Below, piece by piece: positions 29,965 to 37,841 of a DNA stretch of 64,000 bases; the first letter of the stretch is position 1, and every line of letters starts with the position of its first letter. The notes beneath the pieces were generated by a model. The model had not been told where the DNA came from. It made no database searches and was given only the letters and a program-made list of their open reading frames with translations. Origin of the DNA: JAWPMT01 sp965601475 (GTDB taxonomy: Bacteria; Bacteroidota; Bacteroidia; Cytophagales; Cyclobacteriaceae); the NCBI GenBank assembly GCA_965601475.1, contig OZ271832.1:4216001-4280000 (forward strand), in the 5' to 3' direction. The translations under genes were made by a program, and so were the position numbers.

Positions 29965-30719
29965 AAATCTGACAGATCCAGCTCTTCTTCCTCTTCAGAT
30001 ACAAGCGAAGGGATTTCCCGAGTTAGCATTTCCGCTTCCAAAACGCCTTGCACTTCCAGCGCTTTCTTCAGTGTTCCCTGAACTGAATATTGGTACTCTT
30101 CAATTAGCTTAAGTGCATGCGCAGTAAGATTGAAAAACTCCTGGGCCCCACGAGGATCTGCAAATTCAATTTGAATACCGTCACTGCCGTTGACGAAATT
30201 TTTGGTAAGGAAACCTATCCACAATGGCCCGTTGACGAAGTCCTCATAGGCTTGTCCCGATGCTATGGTGGCTTTATAGGATTTGTCTAGCTCCGAAAGC
30301 AAAATCTTGAAGGTAGGATTGATGATCAGTTTGAGATCACCGCTTGATTTGAGACTCTCGAACGTGTTGTTCACAGGCTTGTACAGGAAATTGTACTGCA
30401 ACGATTGTCCATAAAGCAAGCGAATTGAGTCACGTCGTGAGTCAAAACGCTCTCCCAAGAGATCCAACAGACTATACACACGATCAATCTTCGTATCATA
30501 ATCCTGTATGCGCCGATTGAGCTGGTTGATGTCTTTGTCAAGGTCCTTTTCCAGACTTGCCAGGTAGAGTTCCTCTTTCTCCCGATTGTTTTGATTTTCG
30601 CCATAGTTCTCCAGCTCGAAAGTGAGAAATAGACTGACGAATATGATTACAAATTCCACGGTGTAGCCAATTAGCTTTTCCTTATAGTTTCCGCTGATTC
30701 TTCTCTGTTTTGCTGTCAT
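29961..30719 (-). CDS. Membrane-anchored coiled-coil protein (DUF6090-like)
   Basis: This is a 252-residue protein with a basic N-terminus, one hydrophobic segment at about residues 16-36 (IGYTVEFVIIFVSLFLTF), then ENYGENQNNREKEE and a heptad-rich region (YLASLEKDLDKDINQL). One N-terminal transmembrane helix followed by N-rich and coiled-coil sequence is the layout of the DUF6090-type proteins of Bacteroidota; this assignment is tentative and no function is known. The start overlaps the stop of the YceI gene in an ATGA arrangement, so translation is probably coupled. The stop overlaps that of the convergent gene by the palindrome CTAG. Confidence 0.78.
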   Translation of the reverse strand: MTAKQRRISGNYKEKLIGYTVEFVIIFVSLFLTFELENYGENQNNREKEELYLASLEKDLDKDINQLNRRIQDYDTKIDRVYSLLDLLGERFDSRRDSIRLLYGQSLQYNFLYKPVNNTFESLKSSGDLKLIINPTFKILLSELDKSYKATIASGQAYEDFVNGPLWIGFLTKNFVNGSDGIQIEFADPRGAQEFFNLTAHALKLIEEYQYSVQGTLKKALEVQGVLEAEMLTREIPSLVSEEEEELDLSDF

Positions 30720-31258
30720 CTTGGGGTCATGGTTACATCCAGAAATACATTGATTTGTGTGGCAAGTTTTCGACTTACAACCTTGGGGATTCTTATGTTA
30801 TGATCTACCAGGGGTATCAGGAAAGTAGACTTGATCTGAATTTCCTGCCCACTCACCTCTATGGTGGACAGCAATTCCCTTTCCTTTTCGATGCCATGGA
30901 TGGAAAAGGTGCCGCGGACTGGAATGTTCTCGTAGTAGCCATCTCGATTGAGGTCGACATCGCCGAGGATCTTCCCCTTGAAAATGCTCGAAGGGTATTT
31001 GGAGGATTCCACATAGTTCTCGTTGAAGTGCTCCCTTTGTAGCGGAGAGTTGAAACCCTCAAACGAAGCCATGGGTACCTTGAAAACGAAGGTGTTCTTG
31101 TCGGAATCGATAAGCCCGAAAACCTGGTAAGTTTTGGCCTGTATTAGCTCTAGTGGTGCATTGGAAGTGAATTTCACCTCTCCTTCGAAGACAGAGAAAA
31201 GCCTGGCTTTATCTGTATGCCCAAGCAAGGGTAATACCAGGAATAATAAGGTTTTCAT
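30716..31258 (-). CDS. YceI-family periplasmic lipid-binding-like protein
   Basis: This 180-residue protein has a short signal peptide (MKTLLFLVLPLLG). YceI proteins are lipocalin-like barrels that bind polyisoprenoid or other lipids. The sequence shows the family pattern: an early VEGEVKFTSNAP-type strand, F..KVPMASFEGFNSPLQREHFNENYVE, then a K..SSIFKGKI strand, a GTFSIHGIEKE strand and an FLIPLVDHNIRIPKVV ending. It is the middle gene of a three-gene reverse-strand operon: 7 bases after the OB-fold gene and overlapping the next start by ATGA. The physiological ligand cannot be read from the sequence. Confidence 0.82.
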   Translation of the reverse strand: MKTLLFLVLPLLGHTDKARLFSVFEGEVKFTSNAPLELIQAKTYQVFGLIDSDKNTFVFKVPMASFEGFNSPLQREHFNENYVESSKYPSSIFKGKILGDVDLNRDGYYENIPVRGTFSIHGIEKERELLSTIEVSGQEIQIKSTFLIPLVDHNIRIPKVVSRKLATQINVFLDVTMTPR

Positions 31259-31265
31259 ATGAGTA

Positions 31266-31679
31266 CTATTTCAGGTCTATGATCTGGCAATTGGTTAGCA
31301 ATACGTCCATGAGAAATCCACCACATAATCCCGTGACCTTTATCTCGTCACCAGCCTTGACAGCACCGACCTTGGGTCTGTCCTTGGAGAAGAATGTTGT
31401 GAGTAGGGAAGCTTGATTGTTCCCATCTCCAATGGCTAGAGAGATTATGCGGTCCTTGCTGTATCGAATTCTCTGAACGGTTCCCTCCACCGTCAGCTGC
31501 TTGTTGAGATATAGCTGATCTGCCTTCATCTCGTCTGCTTCATAAAGTGATAAGAGTTCAGAGGCCTTGAGGTCATAGGAATTTGTGATCTCTTCAGCAT
31601 CAGTACGCAGGTTGAGAACGATTGTGGTTGTAGTAGCCAGTGCCACTGTGATGATTGACAGTATGATCCATTTTTTCAT
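31266..31679 (-). CDS. Exported OB-fold protein (tRNA_anti-like family)
   Basis: This 137-residue protein opens with one hydrophobic segment (IILSIITVALATTTTIVL), so it is membrane-anchored or exported. The rest has the layout of the tRNA_anti-like OB-fold family of Bacteroidota: a helix (ASELLSLYEADEMKADQLYLNKQLTVEG), then beta strands with GTVQRI and GDEIKVTGLCGGF, ending LLTNCQI. Despite the family name there is no evidence that it binds tRNA. It is the first gene of the OB-fold/YceI/membrane-protein operon. Confidence 0.75.
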   Translation of the reverse strand: MKKWIILSIITVALATTTTIVLNLRTDAEEITNSYDLKASELLSLYEADEMKADQLYLNKQLTVEGTVQRIRYSKDRIISLAIGDGNNQASLLTTFFSKDRPKVGAVKAGDEIKVTGLCGGFLMDVLLTNCQIIDLK

Positions 31680-31779
31680 TGTTCATCCTTACTACCGCCG
31701 GAGTTGAAAAGGTTTGCTATCAGTTTCTCAGCTACCGTGGCAGCTTCGTTCATATAGCATCCCGGCGACATATTGTATT

Positions 31780-31804
31780 GCTGCCAAAACAATTAGCTGG
31801 CAGC
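31780..31804. repeat. Inverted repeat upstream of the OB-fold operon
   Basis: GCTGCCA (31780-31786) pairs with TGGCAGC (31798-31804) around an 11-base AT-rich loop. There is no T tract on either side, so it is not a typical terminator. It lies in the 213-base gap between the TPR gene's 3' end and the operon's first ATG and could be an operator or a weak terminator. Nothing else recognisable lies in that gap. Confidence 0.4.
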
Positions 31805-31892
31805 CACTGGTAAGAGGCGCAGAGGGGGTAGGGGAATGGAAAGGTATCGTGGAATAAAGAACGGGATGGGAGGCCCGTATGCAGGTAAGAAT

Positions 31893-32558
31893 TCACTGGC
31901 AGTACTTCTGCAGGTACTTACCGGAAATTTTACTTCCGGCATTGATGGCAGATTCGAAGTCAGCACAGGCTGCATTCTTTTGTCCCAACCGAAGCCTCGC
32001 CTGGGCACGGTTGTGAAAGGCCATGTAATTGGACTCATCAATACTGAGGACATAGGAGTAGTCTGCTTCGGCGGATTTGAAATCTTTCTGCTGCAAATGG
32101 CAGTTGGCCCGATTGTAGTAGCAACTCAGGTCATCAATTACCACTTCACTGCTGTCCTGATACTGTAGCGCTCTGGAGTAGAAACCAATGGCGTTGTCGT
32201 ACTTCTTGTCTTTGTATGCAATGTTGCCTGCCAATACATGATAGTCCGATTGGAAAGGTTCCAGGGACAGCGACCACCCAATTTTCCTGGCGGCAGCCTC
32301 GAGGCTGTCAAGTTTATACAGTGCAAATGCCGCTGCGTAGGTGTAGTCGCTGTTGCCCTTGTAGAATTGATGGGCCTGTTCCAGGTAGTCAACAGCCTGC
32401 GTATAGTTGCCTTCAGCGATCAGCAACTTGGATTCTTCATAGAGTGCCAGGCTTGATTGGTAATCTCCATCAAAGTCTACCACATCTTCCTGGGCGGCCA
32501 CAGCCCAGCTACTCATCCATAATGTGCCGTAGCTTACAATTTGCCAAAGTTTGCGCAT
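31893..32558 (-). CDS. Secreted TPR-repeat protein
   Basis: The frame is open from 32675, but the ATG at 32558 is chosen because it is followed directly by a signal peptide (MRKLWQIVSYGTLWMSSWAVAAQ). The product is 221 residues. The mature part is built of tetratricopeptide repeats (YTQAVDYLEQAHQFY, YDNAIGFYSRALQY, FKSAEADYSYVLSI, ADFESAINAG). TPR domains mediate protein contacts; no partner can be named. A divergent alpha/beta hydrolase gene begins 63 bases upstream. Confidence 0.85.
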   Translation of the reverse strand: MRKLWQIVSYGTLWMSSWAVAAQEDVVDFDGDYQSSLALYEESKLLIAEGNYTQAVDYLEQAHQFYKGNSDYTYAAAFALYKLDSLEAAARKIGWSLSLEPFQSDYHVLAGNIAYKDKKYDNAIGFYSRALQYQDSSEVVIDDLSCYYNRANCHLQQKDFKSAEADYSYVLSIDESNYMAFHNRAQARLRLGQKNAACADFESAINAGSKISGKYLQKYCQ

Positions 32559-32621
32559 GTGGTCCTCTAAATTGGGTGTTGCAAACAAACCAAAATCGGG
32601 ACAGATCGTTTCTGAATTGTG

Positions 32622-33437
32622 ATGAAATATTCCCCCATAGTCGTCCTGCTGCTCTTTACCGCTTGTGGATTTCACATCTCCGAGGAAAAGATGATCAAGG
32701 AGTTCTCAGATACGGACCTGAAGCCAGTATTGCGGAGGATTGAGATTGGGGATCGCACTATCAATTTTGCTTCAATCAATCAACGGAAAGATGTCCTGGT
32801 GGCTTTCGTCCACGGATCTCCCGGGTCATGGAACGCCTTCATTGATTTCTTCAAGAATGATTCGCTGTTGGAGCAGACGGACATGGTCTCGCTGGACCGA
32901 CCGGGATACGGCGATTCTGATCGTGGCTGGCCAGAATCGAGCATGGAAGCGCAAAGCCGACTTCTTCATCAAGCCCTCGAAACATTCCCCCATCGCAAGA
33001 AGATTCTGGTGGGTCACAGTCTTGGTGGTCCCGTGATTGCACGGATGGCCATGGATTTTCCGGATAGCTACGAGGGACTCATCCTTGTGGCGCCCTCCAT
33101 CGACCCTGATATGGAAAAAAAAGAATGGTACCGGAGTTGGATCAAAACGAGGTTGGGTGGCTGGCTTACACCTGAAGATTTCTGGGTGAGCAATGAAGAG
33201 ATCATACCACTGAAGCAGGAGCTTCGGGACATGTTACCACTGTGGAAAAAGATCAAGGCGTTTTCGATCGTTATTCAGGGTAAGAAAGATATTCTGGTAC
33301 CGTGGGAAAATGCCGAGTTTGCTAAAGCAATGCTACCGGATAGTCTCATAGAGGTGCGATACCTTGAAGACGTCAATCACTTCATTCCCTGGTCAGATCC
33401 TGAAACGATCAGTCAGGCCATATTAGATTTGCTTTGA
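32622..33437 (+). CDS. Alpha/beta-hydrolase lipoprotein
   Basis: Reading from the ATG at 32622 (the frame also has an upstream GTG) gives 271 residues. The N-terminus is a lipoprotein signal with LLFTAC, placing the lipidated cysteine at residue 15. The catalytic triad is visible: Ser133 in GHSLGG, Asp223 in KKDILVPW and His253 in VNHFIPW. The oxyanion HGSPGSW motif is near residue 64. The substrate is unknown; the fold includes esterases, epoxide hydrolases and others. The thioredoxin-like gene begins 14 bases after the stop, so the two probably form an operon acting in the periplasm or outer membrane. Confidence 0.88.
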   Translation: MKYSPIVVLLLFTACGFHISEEKMIKEFSDTDLKPVLRRIEIGDRTINFASINQRKDVLVAFVHGSPGSWNAFIDFFKNDSLLEQTDMVSLDRPGYGDSDRGWPESSMEAQSRLLHQALETFPHRKKILVGHSLGGPVIARMAMDFPDSYEGLILVAPSIDPDMEKKEWYRSWIKTRLGGWLTPEDFWVSNEEIIPLKQELRDMLPLWKKIKAFSIVIQGKKDILVPWENAEFAKAMLPDSLIEVRYLEDVNHFIPWSDPETISQAILDLL

Positions 33438-33451
33438 AAAACAGAATTTGC

Positions 33452-34855
33452 ATGAAGCGTACTATTCCCGTTATTTTCCTCTTACTCTCAGTGTGGCAAA
33501 GCCATGCACAAACCAATATCAGCTTCGAGGCGACGGGAATCACCGGCGGTGACATCTACCTGGGCTATCATCGCGCAGAACAGAAATTTGTTGAAGATAC
33601 CCTCGCGGTGGGAGCCGATGGGGTGGTACTGATTCAGCGTGAGGAACAGCTAACACCCGGCCTTTATTTTCTATATCAACCCAATACTTTTTATCAGGAA
33701 TTCATAGTCAATGAGCCTTCGTTTTCGATCAAAGGCGATGGCCGAGGTTATACTAATTTCCAGGTAGAAGGCTCAAAAGAGAATGAAGTTTTCAAAGCTT
33801 TTCAACTGGAACTTGGGCAACTACAGCGGGAAAGAAATGTACTTGTAGATTCGCTGTCCAAACTGTCAGGACAGGACTCAACAGCAATCATGGAGCAGAT
33901 CATTGCATTGAATGACCGGTCTGAGGCTTCCAGAAGGGCGCTGTACGAACAAAACCCTGATCTCCTGATCAGCAAAATGATTCGATTGATGTCCGTGGTG
34001 CCAGTTGAAGAGTCACCTGAGATTGAGGATGAAAAGGAACGTCGGCTGCAGGCCTATCGGGCTTATCGGAAGGCATTCTGGGACAGACTGGACTTCAAAG
34101 ATGAGGGCTTATTGAGGACACCTGTATTCAAAGCCAATGTGCTCAAGTATATCAATGAAATCGTTCCCCAAATACCGGATAGCTTGATTTTGGAGGTAGA
34201 CAAAGTAATCGAACAAGCCGAGGACAATCCTGTCACATTCCGGTACTGGTTGGTTACGTTCACGAATCAATACCAAAATTCCAACACCATGGGTATGGAT
34301 GCGGTATTGGTGCATTTACTCAAAAAATACTATTTCTCAGGCCGGGCGGATTGGGTAGAAGAGGCGGCGTTGGCAACCATGCGTGAAGAGGTGGCATTCC
34401 TGGAGCCCAATCTCATCGGCAAGAAAGCTCCGTCCCTGGCACTGGTGGACACAACCTACTCGCCTATGAGGCCATTGGAAGATTTGAGCGAGGAATTCCT
34501 GGTTTTGTATTTCTATGATCCTGAATGTGGGCATTGCAAGAAAAAGACCCCTATTCTAAGAGACAACTACTACGATCTCAAAGACCTGGGCGCCGAAGTC
34601 GTGGCTATTTGTACGATCTCGGATGTGGATGTGTGGAAGAACTACATCCGAGAGAAGGAATTGGATTGGATCAATTTAGCTGACCTTTCGGCGACAAGTC
34701 GTTTTCGGGCGGACTATGATATTCGCTCTGTACCAAGAGTATATGTGCTGAACGGCGAAAGGAAGATAATTGCCAAGCGACTGGATGTGGAGCAAGTGGC
34801 AGATTTCATAAGAAACTACCAGGCCATTTACCCCGTGAGGGGAGGGAGTCAGTAG
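33452..34855 (+). CDS. Periplasmic DUF5106/thioredoxin-like protein (TlpA class)
   Basis: The ATG at 33452 is preferred over the upstream TTG (33434) because it starts a clean signal peptide (MKRTIPVIFLLLSVWQSHAQ). The product is 467 residues. Order of parts: an N-terminal DUF4369-like beta domain (residues ~25-110), a helical DUF5106-like middle (~115-320) and a C-terminal thioredoxin-fold domain (~325-460). The redox site is CGHC at residues 359-362, with the cis-proline loop at SVPRVYVL. CGHC is the protein-disulphide-isomerase type of active site, so a thiol-disulphide role in the periplasm is likely, with unknown clients. Confidence 0.87.
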   Translation: MKRTIPVIFLLLSVWQSHAQTNISFEATGITGGDIYLGYHRAEQKFVEDTLAVGADGVVLIQREEQLTPGLYFLYQPNTFYQEFIVNEPSFSIKGDGRGYTNFQVEGSKENEVFKAFQLELGQLQRERNVLVDSLSKLSGQDSTAIMEQIIALNDRSEASRRALYEQNPDLLISKMIRLMSVVPVEESPEIEDEKERRLQAYRAYRKAFWDRLDFKDEGLLRTPVFKANVLKYINEIVPQIPDSLILEVDKVIEQAEDNPVTFRYWLVTFTNQYQNSNTMGMDAVLVHLLKKYYFSGRADWVEEAALATMREEVAFLEPNLIGKKAPSLALVDTTYSPMRPLEDLSEEFLVLYFYDPECGHCKKKTPILRDNYYDLKDLGAEVVAICTISDVDVWKNYIREKELDWINLADLSATSRFRADYDIRSVPRVYVLNGERKIIAKRLDVEQVADFIRNYQAIYPVRGGSQ

Positions 34856-34859
34856 GGAG

Positions 34860-36158
34860 CTAGTGAGTGATTGTTTCTACTAGTTTTCCACGGTTGTTGT
34901 AGTAGGACCACTCACCAGTCTTTTCACCGGCAAGAAAAGAACCCTGTGATTCGATTCTTCCGTTGGGGAAATAGTAGCGCCATGGCCCGTCCTCCAGGCC
35001 CTCTTTCATGAATCCTTCTCCGGCGGCTTTGCCATTCTCAAAATAGGAAATGGTTTTTCCATTGTACAGGCCATTGCGAATGGTGGTTTCCATCTTCAGT
35101 TCACCCTCTGGAAAATACTCAAAATAGGAACCATTGCCGTTGTTTATGGTGCCCGTCTTGAGAGGCTCACCTTTGATCGAATACAACTCCGAAACCGTCA
35201 ATAGTCGTCCGTTTTGCCATTGTTGTTCCTGCTTGAGTTGGTCGTTGGGGTAAAAGAGGCCCCACAACCCTGTTTTTTTGCCATCAATGAAGCTACCTAC
35301 TTCTGCAATCTTTCCATTGTCATAGTAGAACAGCCATTGCCCACTTCTGAGGTCCACGTCAAAGGGACCTTCGCTCTCCAGGCCTCCCGACTCGAAAAAA
35401 TATTTCCAAATCCCTGTCTTTTTGTTTTCGGCATAGTCGCCAATACTGAACAGGTTGCCATTAGGGTAAAAGCTGAGCCACTTGCCTTGCTTAAGGTCTG
35501 ACTCGTACTGCCCCTCGACACTTCTGGAGCCGTTCTTGTGGTATTCCTTGTAGGCTCCCTCTCGCTTGCCTTCTACGAACAACAACTCCTTCTGTAGTTT
35601 TTTGTTGGTGTAGTAATAAGACCATCTACCGTCTGGTGTGCCCTTGTTGTATCGCTCCAAAATGAGCAATCTGGCATAGTTGGAGGTGTAGTACTTCCAT
35701 GTGCCATGGGGTACTCCCATTTGGTAATTCTTTTCAAAGGTTTTGTAGCCTTCAGGATTGTATTCCGTCCACGTGCTATCTATCTCACCGTTATTGTAGA
35801 ACCCTTGCAAGGCTACGGCAATATTTTCATAATATTCAACGTAGCGTCCTTCCTTAATGTCGTTCACATAGGTTGTTTGGCTGATGGGTAGCTCGTTCTC
35901 ATCAAACAGGTAAGTGGGGCCATTACGTTGATCCTTCTCGAAAGAAATTTGATGCTCCAATGTACCATCCTCGCGATAAAACAGCCAAATCCCGTTTTTG
36001 CCCCAACTGTCGACCTCACCTTTGATCGCCAGTCTGCCATTTTCGTACGCCTTGCGAAATAGTCCTTCTGTGAGTTCTTGGCGGCTCGGGATTTGCTGAG
36101 CGCGGGCTGCACCGCAGAGTAGTAGGACTAGACAATAGCTGAGTAAGATTGACCTCAT
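34860..36158 (-). CDS. Secreted MORN-repeat (YwqK-like) protein
   Basis: The ATG at 36158 begins a signal peptide (MRSILLSYCLVLLLCGAARAQ), so I take it over the earlier in-frame ATG at 36176. The product is 432 residues. After residue ~30 the whole protein consists of about fifteen ~23-residue MORN-type repeats with the pattern G..W.YY..NG.L......G...G (WKYYTSNYARL, WLSFYPNGNLFSIGDY, WRYYFPNGRIESQGSF). Such proteins are often annotated as YwqK-family antitoxins because of repeat similarity. No toxin gene is adjacent, so I do not adopt that function. A surface-exposed beta-repeat scaffold is more plausible. Its 3' end faces the thioredoxin-like gene 4 bases away. Confidence 0.85.
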   Translation of the reverse strand: MRSILLSYCLVLLLCGAARAQQIPSRQELTEGLFRKAYENGRLAIKGEVDSWGKNGIWLFYREDGTLEHQISFEKDQRNGPTYLFDENELPISQTTYVNDIKEGRYVEYYENIAVALQGFYNNGEIDSTWTEYNPEGYKTFEKNYQMGVPHGTWKYYTSNYARLLILERYNKGTPDGRWSYYYTNKKLQKELLFVEGKREGAYKEYHKNGSRSVEGQYESDLKQGKWLSFYPNGNLFSIGDYAENKKTGIWKYFFESGGLESEGPFDVDLRSGQWLFYYDNGKIAEVGSFIDGKKTGLWGLFYPNDQLKQEQQWQNGRLLTVSELYSIKGEPLKTGTINNGNGSYFEYFPEGELKMETTIRNGLYNGKTISYFENGKAAGEGFMKEGLEDGPWRYYFPNGRIESQGSFLAGEKTGEWSYYNNRGKLVETITH

Positions 36159-36199
36159 AAATACTATGTGCTGCAAAAATCGGGCAAAACTGGTCTAAA

Positions 36200-36784
36200 T
36201 CAATGCAATATGTGAAGACTCTCCCGGAAGAAATCTGCTGACCAGTGAGGTAGCGATTGCAAGTGGGTCAATGGCAGCTTGCGGGCGATTTTCATAAACT
36301 GATGGTTACGGAGGTGACTTTCAATGGTATGCGGGGTGAGTTCTTCCAGAAGTTTGTAGTTCGACGCTTCGAAGTGATATTCCCAAGGGGTTTTATTTAC
36401 GCAGAAAAAGATACTCCCTGAGCCTGGCTTGGGTGTCTGCAAAGCGGTAAGGTATTTCCCGGAGACGTGGAGGGTACAACTTGCTTCGTGTCCCCACCAG
36501 ACCATGGTTCTGAAGGCGAAAACATCTCCCTTTCCGAAATTCCTCGGAAAATCGAGCACCCAATAGGGGAGCCCAAGATAATTCTCCCCTTTTGAAATTT
36601 TCCCCGTTTTCCCGATGACCCCCTGCGGTATGGCAGGAGGCCAATGAATGGTCGGGAGCTCATCACGTAAGACTTGCTCCGCCTCCGCGAGAAGCGCGAC
36701 AATTTTGCTGCTGATCTTCTCTTTGGTAAGTAGGAAATCCGTATCCAGGAGGTACTGGAGTTGCTTTTCCGAGAGATCGCTCAA
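36200..36784 (-). CDS. Unknown conserved protein with TTG start directly after fabH
   Basis: I do not recognise this 194-residue protein. It has no signal peptide and no long hydrophobic run. The N-terminal half is helical (EKISSKIVALLAEAEQVL), and the middle is rich in aromatics (LPYWVLDFPRNFG, FRTMVWWGHEASCTLHVSG). The frame has no ATG before about residue 93, so the TTG immediately after the fabH stop is the only reasonable start. That TTG is in the same frame as fabH, with one TAG between them. Translation is therefore probably coupled to fabH by re-initiation. A role linked to fatty-acid metabolism is suggested only by position. Confidence 0.72.
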   Translation of the reverse strand: MSDLSEKQLQYLLDTDFLLTKEKISSKIVALLAEAEQVLRDELPTIHWPPAIPQGVIGKTGKISKGENYLGLPYWVLDFPRNFGKGDVFAFRTMVWWGHEASCTLHVSGKYLTALQTPKPGSGSIFFCVNKTPWEYHFEASNYKLLEELTPHTIESHLRNHQFMKIARKLPLTHLQSLPHWSADFFRESLHILH

Positions 36785-37789
36785 CTACCAACGGATCAAG
36801 GCTGATGCCCAGGTGAATCCGCTACCAAAAGCAGCAAAGCACACCAGATCACCGTCGTTGATTTTTCCTTCGGCATAGCATTCACTTAGCGCGATGGGTA
36901 TGGAAGCTGCCGTGGTGTTGCCGTATCGCATGATATTGTTGTAGACCTGATCATTGGTAAGCTTCATCTTTTGCTGGATGAATTGGCTGATACGCAGATT
37001 GGCCTGGTGCGGTATGAGCATATTGATATCAGAGGGTTCGTAGCCATTTTGGGCCAGGGCTTCGTGAATGACCTGTTGAAACCGCGTGACTGCGTGCTTG
37101 AACACGAAGTTGCCATTCATGTAGGGGTAGTAGCTAGTATCTTCAGGATCGTTTTCATCCATTATTTGATCTACCCAGCGGCTGGTAGCCGGCCCAATCA
37201 ACGCCAACTCCTCCGCGTGCTTGCCTTCGGAATGGAGATGAGTCGAAAGGATTCCTTTGTCTTCCTCCGTACGCTGCAGTACAACTGCTCCAGCGCCATC
37301 GCCGAATATCACAGTGACACCTCTGCCTCGGGTACTTCTTTCAAGGCCGCCGGAGTGGAACTCGCTACCAATGAGCAGCACGTTCTTGTACATTCCGGTT
37401 TTGATGAACTGGTCCGCAACCGATAACCCATAGATGAAGCCCGAGCATTGATTTCGAACATCGAGCGCGCCGATTTCCTTAATGCCAAGCTGGTCCTGTA
37501 CTTGCACTCCAGGTCCAGGAAAGTAGTAATCTGGACTGAGGGTTGCGAAAACAATGAAATCGATGTCTTCGGGAGTAAGTCCGGCGTTTTCGATTGCGAT
37601 TCTTGCGGCCTTTGTGCCCATGGTGGAGGGGGTGTCTCCACTGCCGGGAGCGATCCAACGCCTTTCCTTGATACCAGTGCGCTCTACGATCCATTCGTCA
37701 CTGGTGTCCATATATTGTTCCAGGTCCTTGTTAGTCACCACATTGTCTGGCACATAGTGACCAATGCCTGCTATTCGGGAGTTGTACAT
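36785..37789 (-). CDS. fabH: 3-oxoacyl-ACP synthase III (KAS III)
   Basis: This 334-residue protein is a full-length FabH-type condensing enzyme, which starts fatty-acid synthesis by joining an acyl-CoA primer to malonyl-ACP. The Cys-His-Asn triad is visible: Cys115 in RNQCSGFIYG, His261 in IPHQANLRI and Asn291 in MRYGNTTAASIP. The N-terminal TSDEWIVERTGIKERR is the family signature. It is not next to plsX or other fab genes, so it may be a secondary FabH, or part of the acyl-CoA-primed branched-chain synthesis common in Bacteroidota. A gene with a TTG start follows its stop codon directly. Confidence 0.93.
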   Translation of the reverse strand: MYNSRIAGIGHYVPDNVVTNKDLEQYMDTSDEWIVERTGIKERRWIAPGSGDTPSTMGTKAARIAIENAGLTPEDIDFIVFATLSPDYYFPGPGVQVQDQLGIKEIGALDVRNQCSGFIYGLSVADQFIKTGMYKNVLLIGSEFHSGGLERSTRGRGVTVIFGDGAGAVVLQRTEEDKGILSTHLHSEGKHAEELALIGPATSRWVDQIMDENDPEDTSYYPYMNGNFVFKHAVTRFQQVIHEALAQNGYEPSDINMLIPHQANLRISQFIQQKMKLTNDQVYNNIMRYGNTTAASIPIALSECYAEGKINDGDLVCFAAFGSGFTWASALIRW

Positions 37790-37841
37790 GCTGTTTATCT
37801 TTTTTGGATTCCCAAATTTAACCCAGCATGACCGATATTTA

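Noticed and set aside
32216..32743. Forward frame of 175 codons opposite the TPR gene
   Set aside because: The TPR pattern and signal peptide on the reverse strand are clear; the forward product is Arg/Cys-rich with no domain.
34860..36158. YwqK antitoxin function
   Set aside because: The label rests only on MORN repeats; the protein has a signal peptide and no toxin neighbour.
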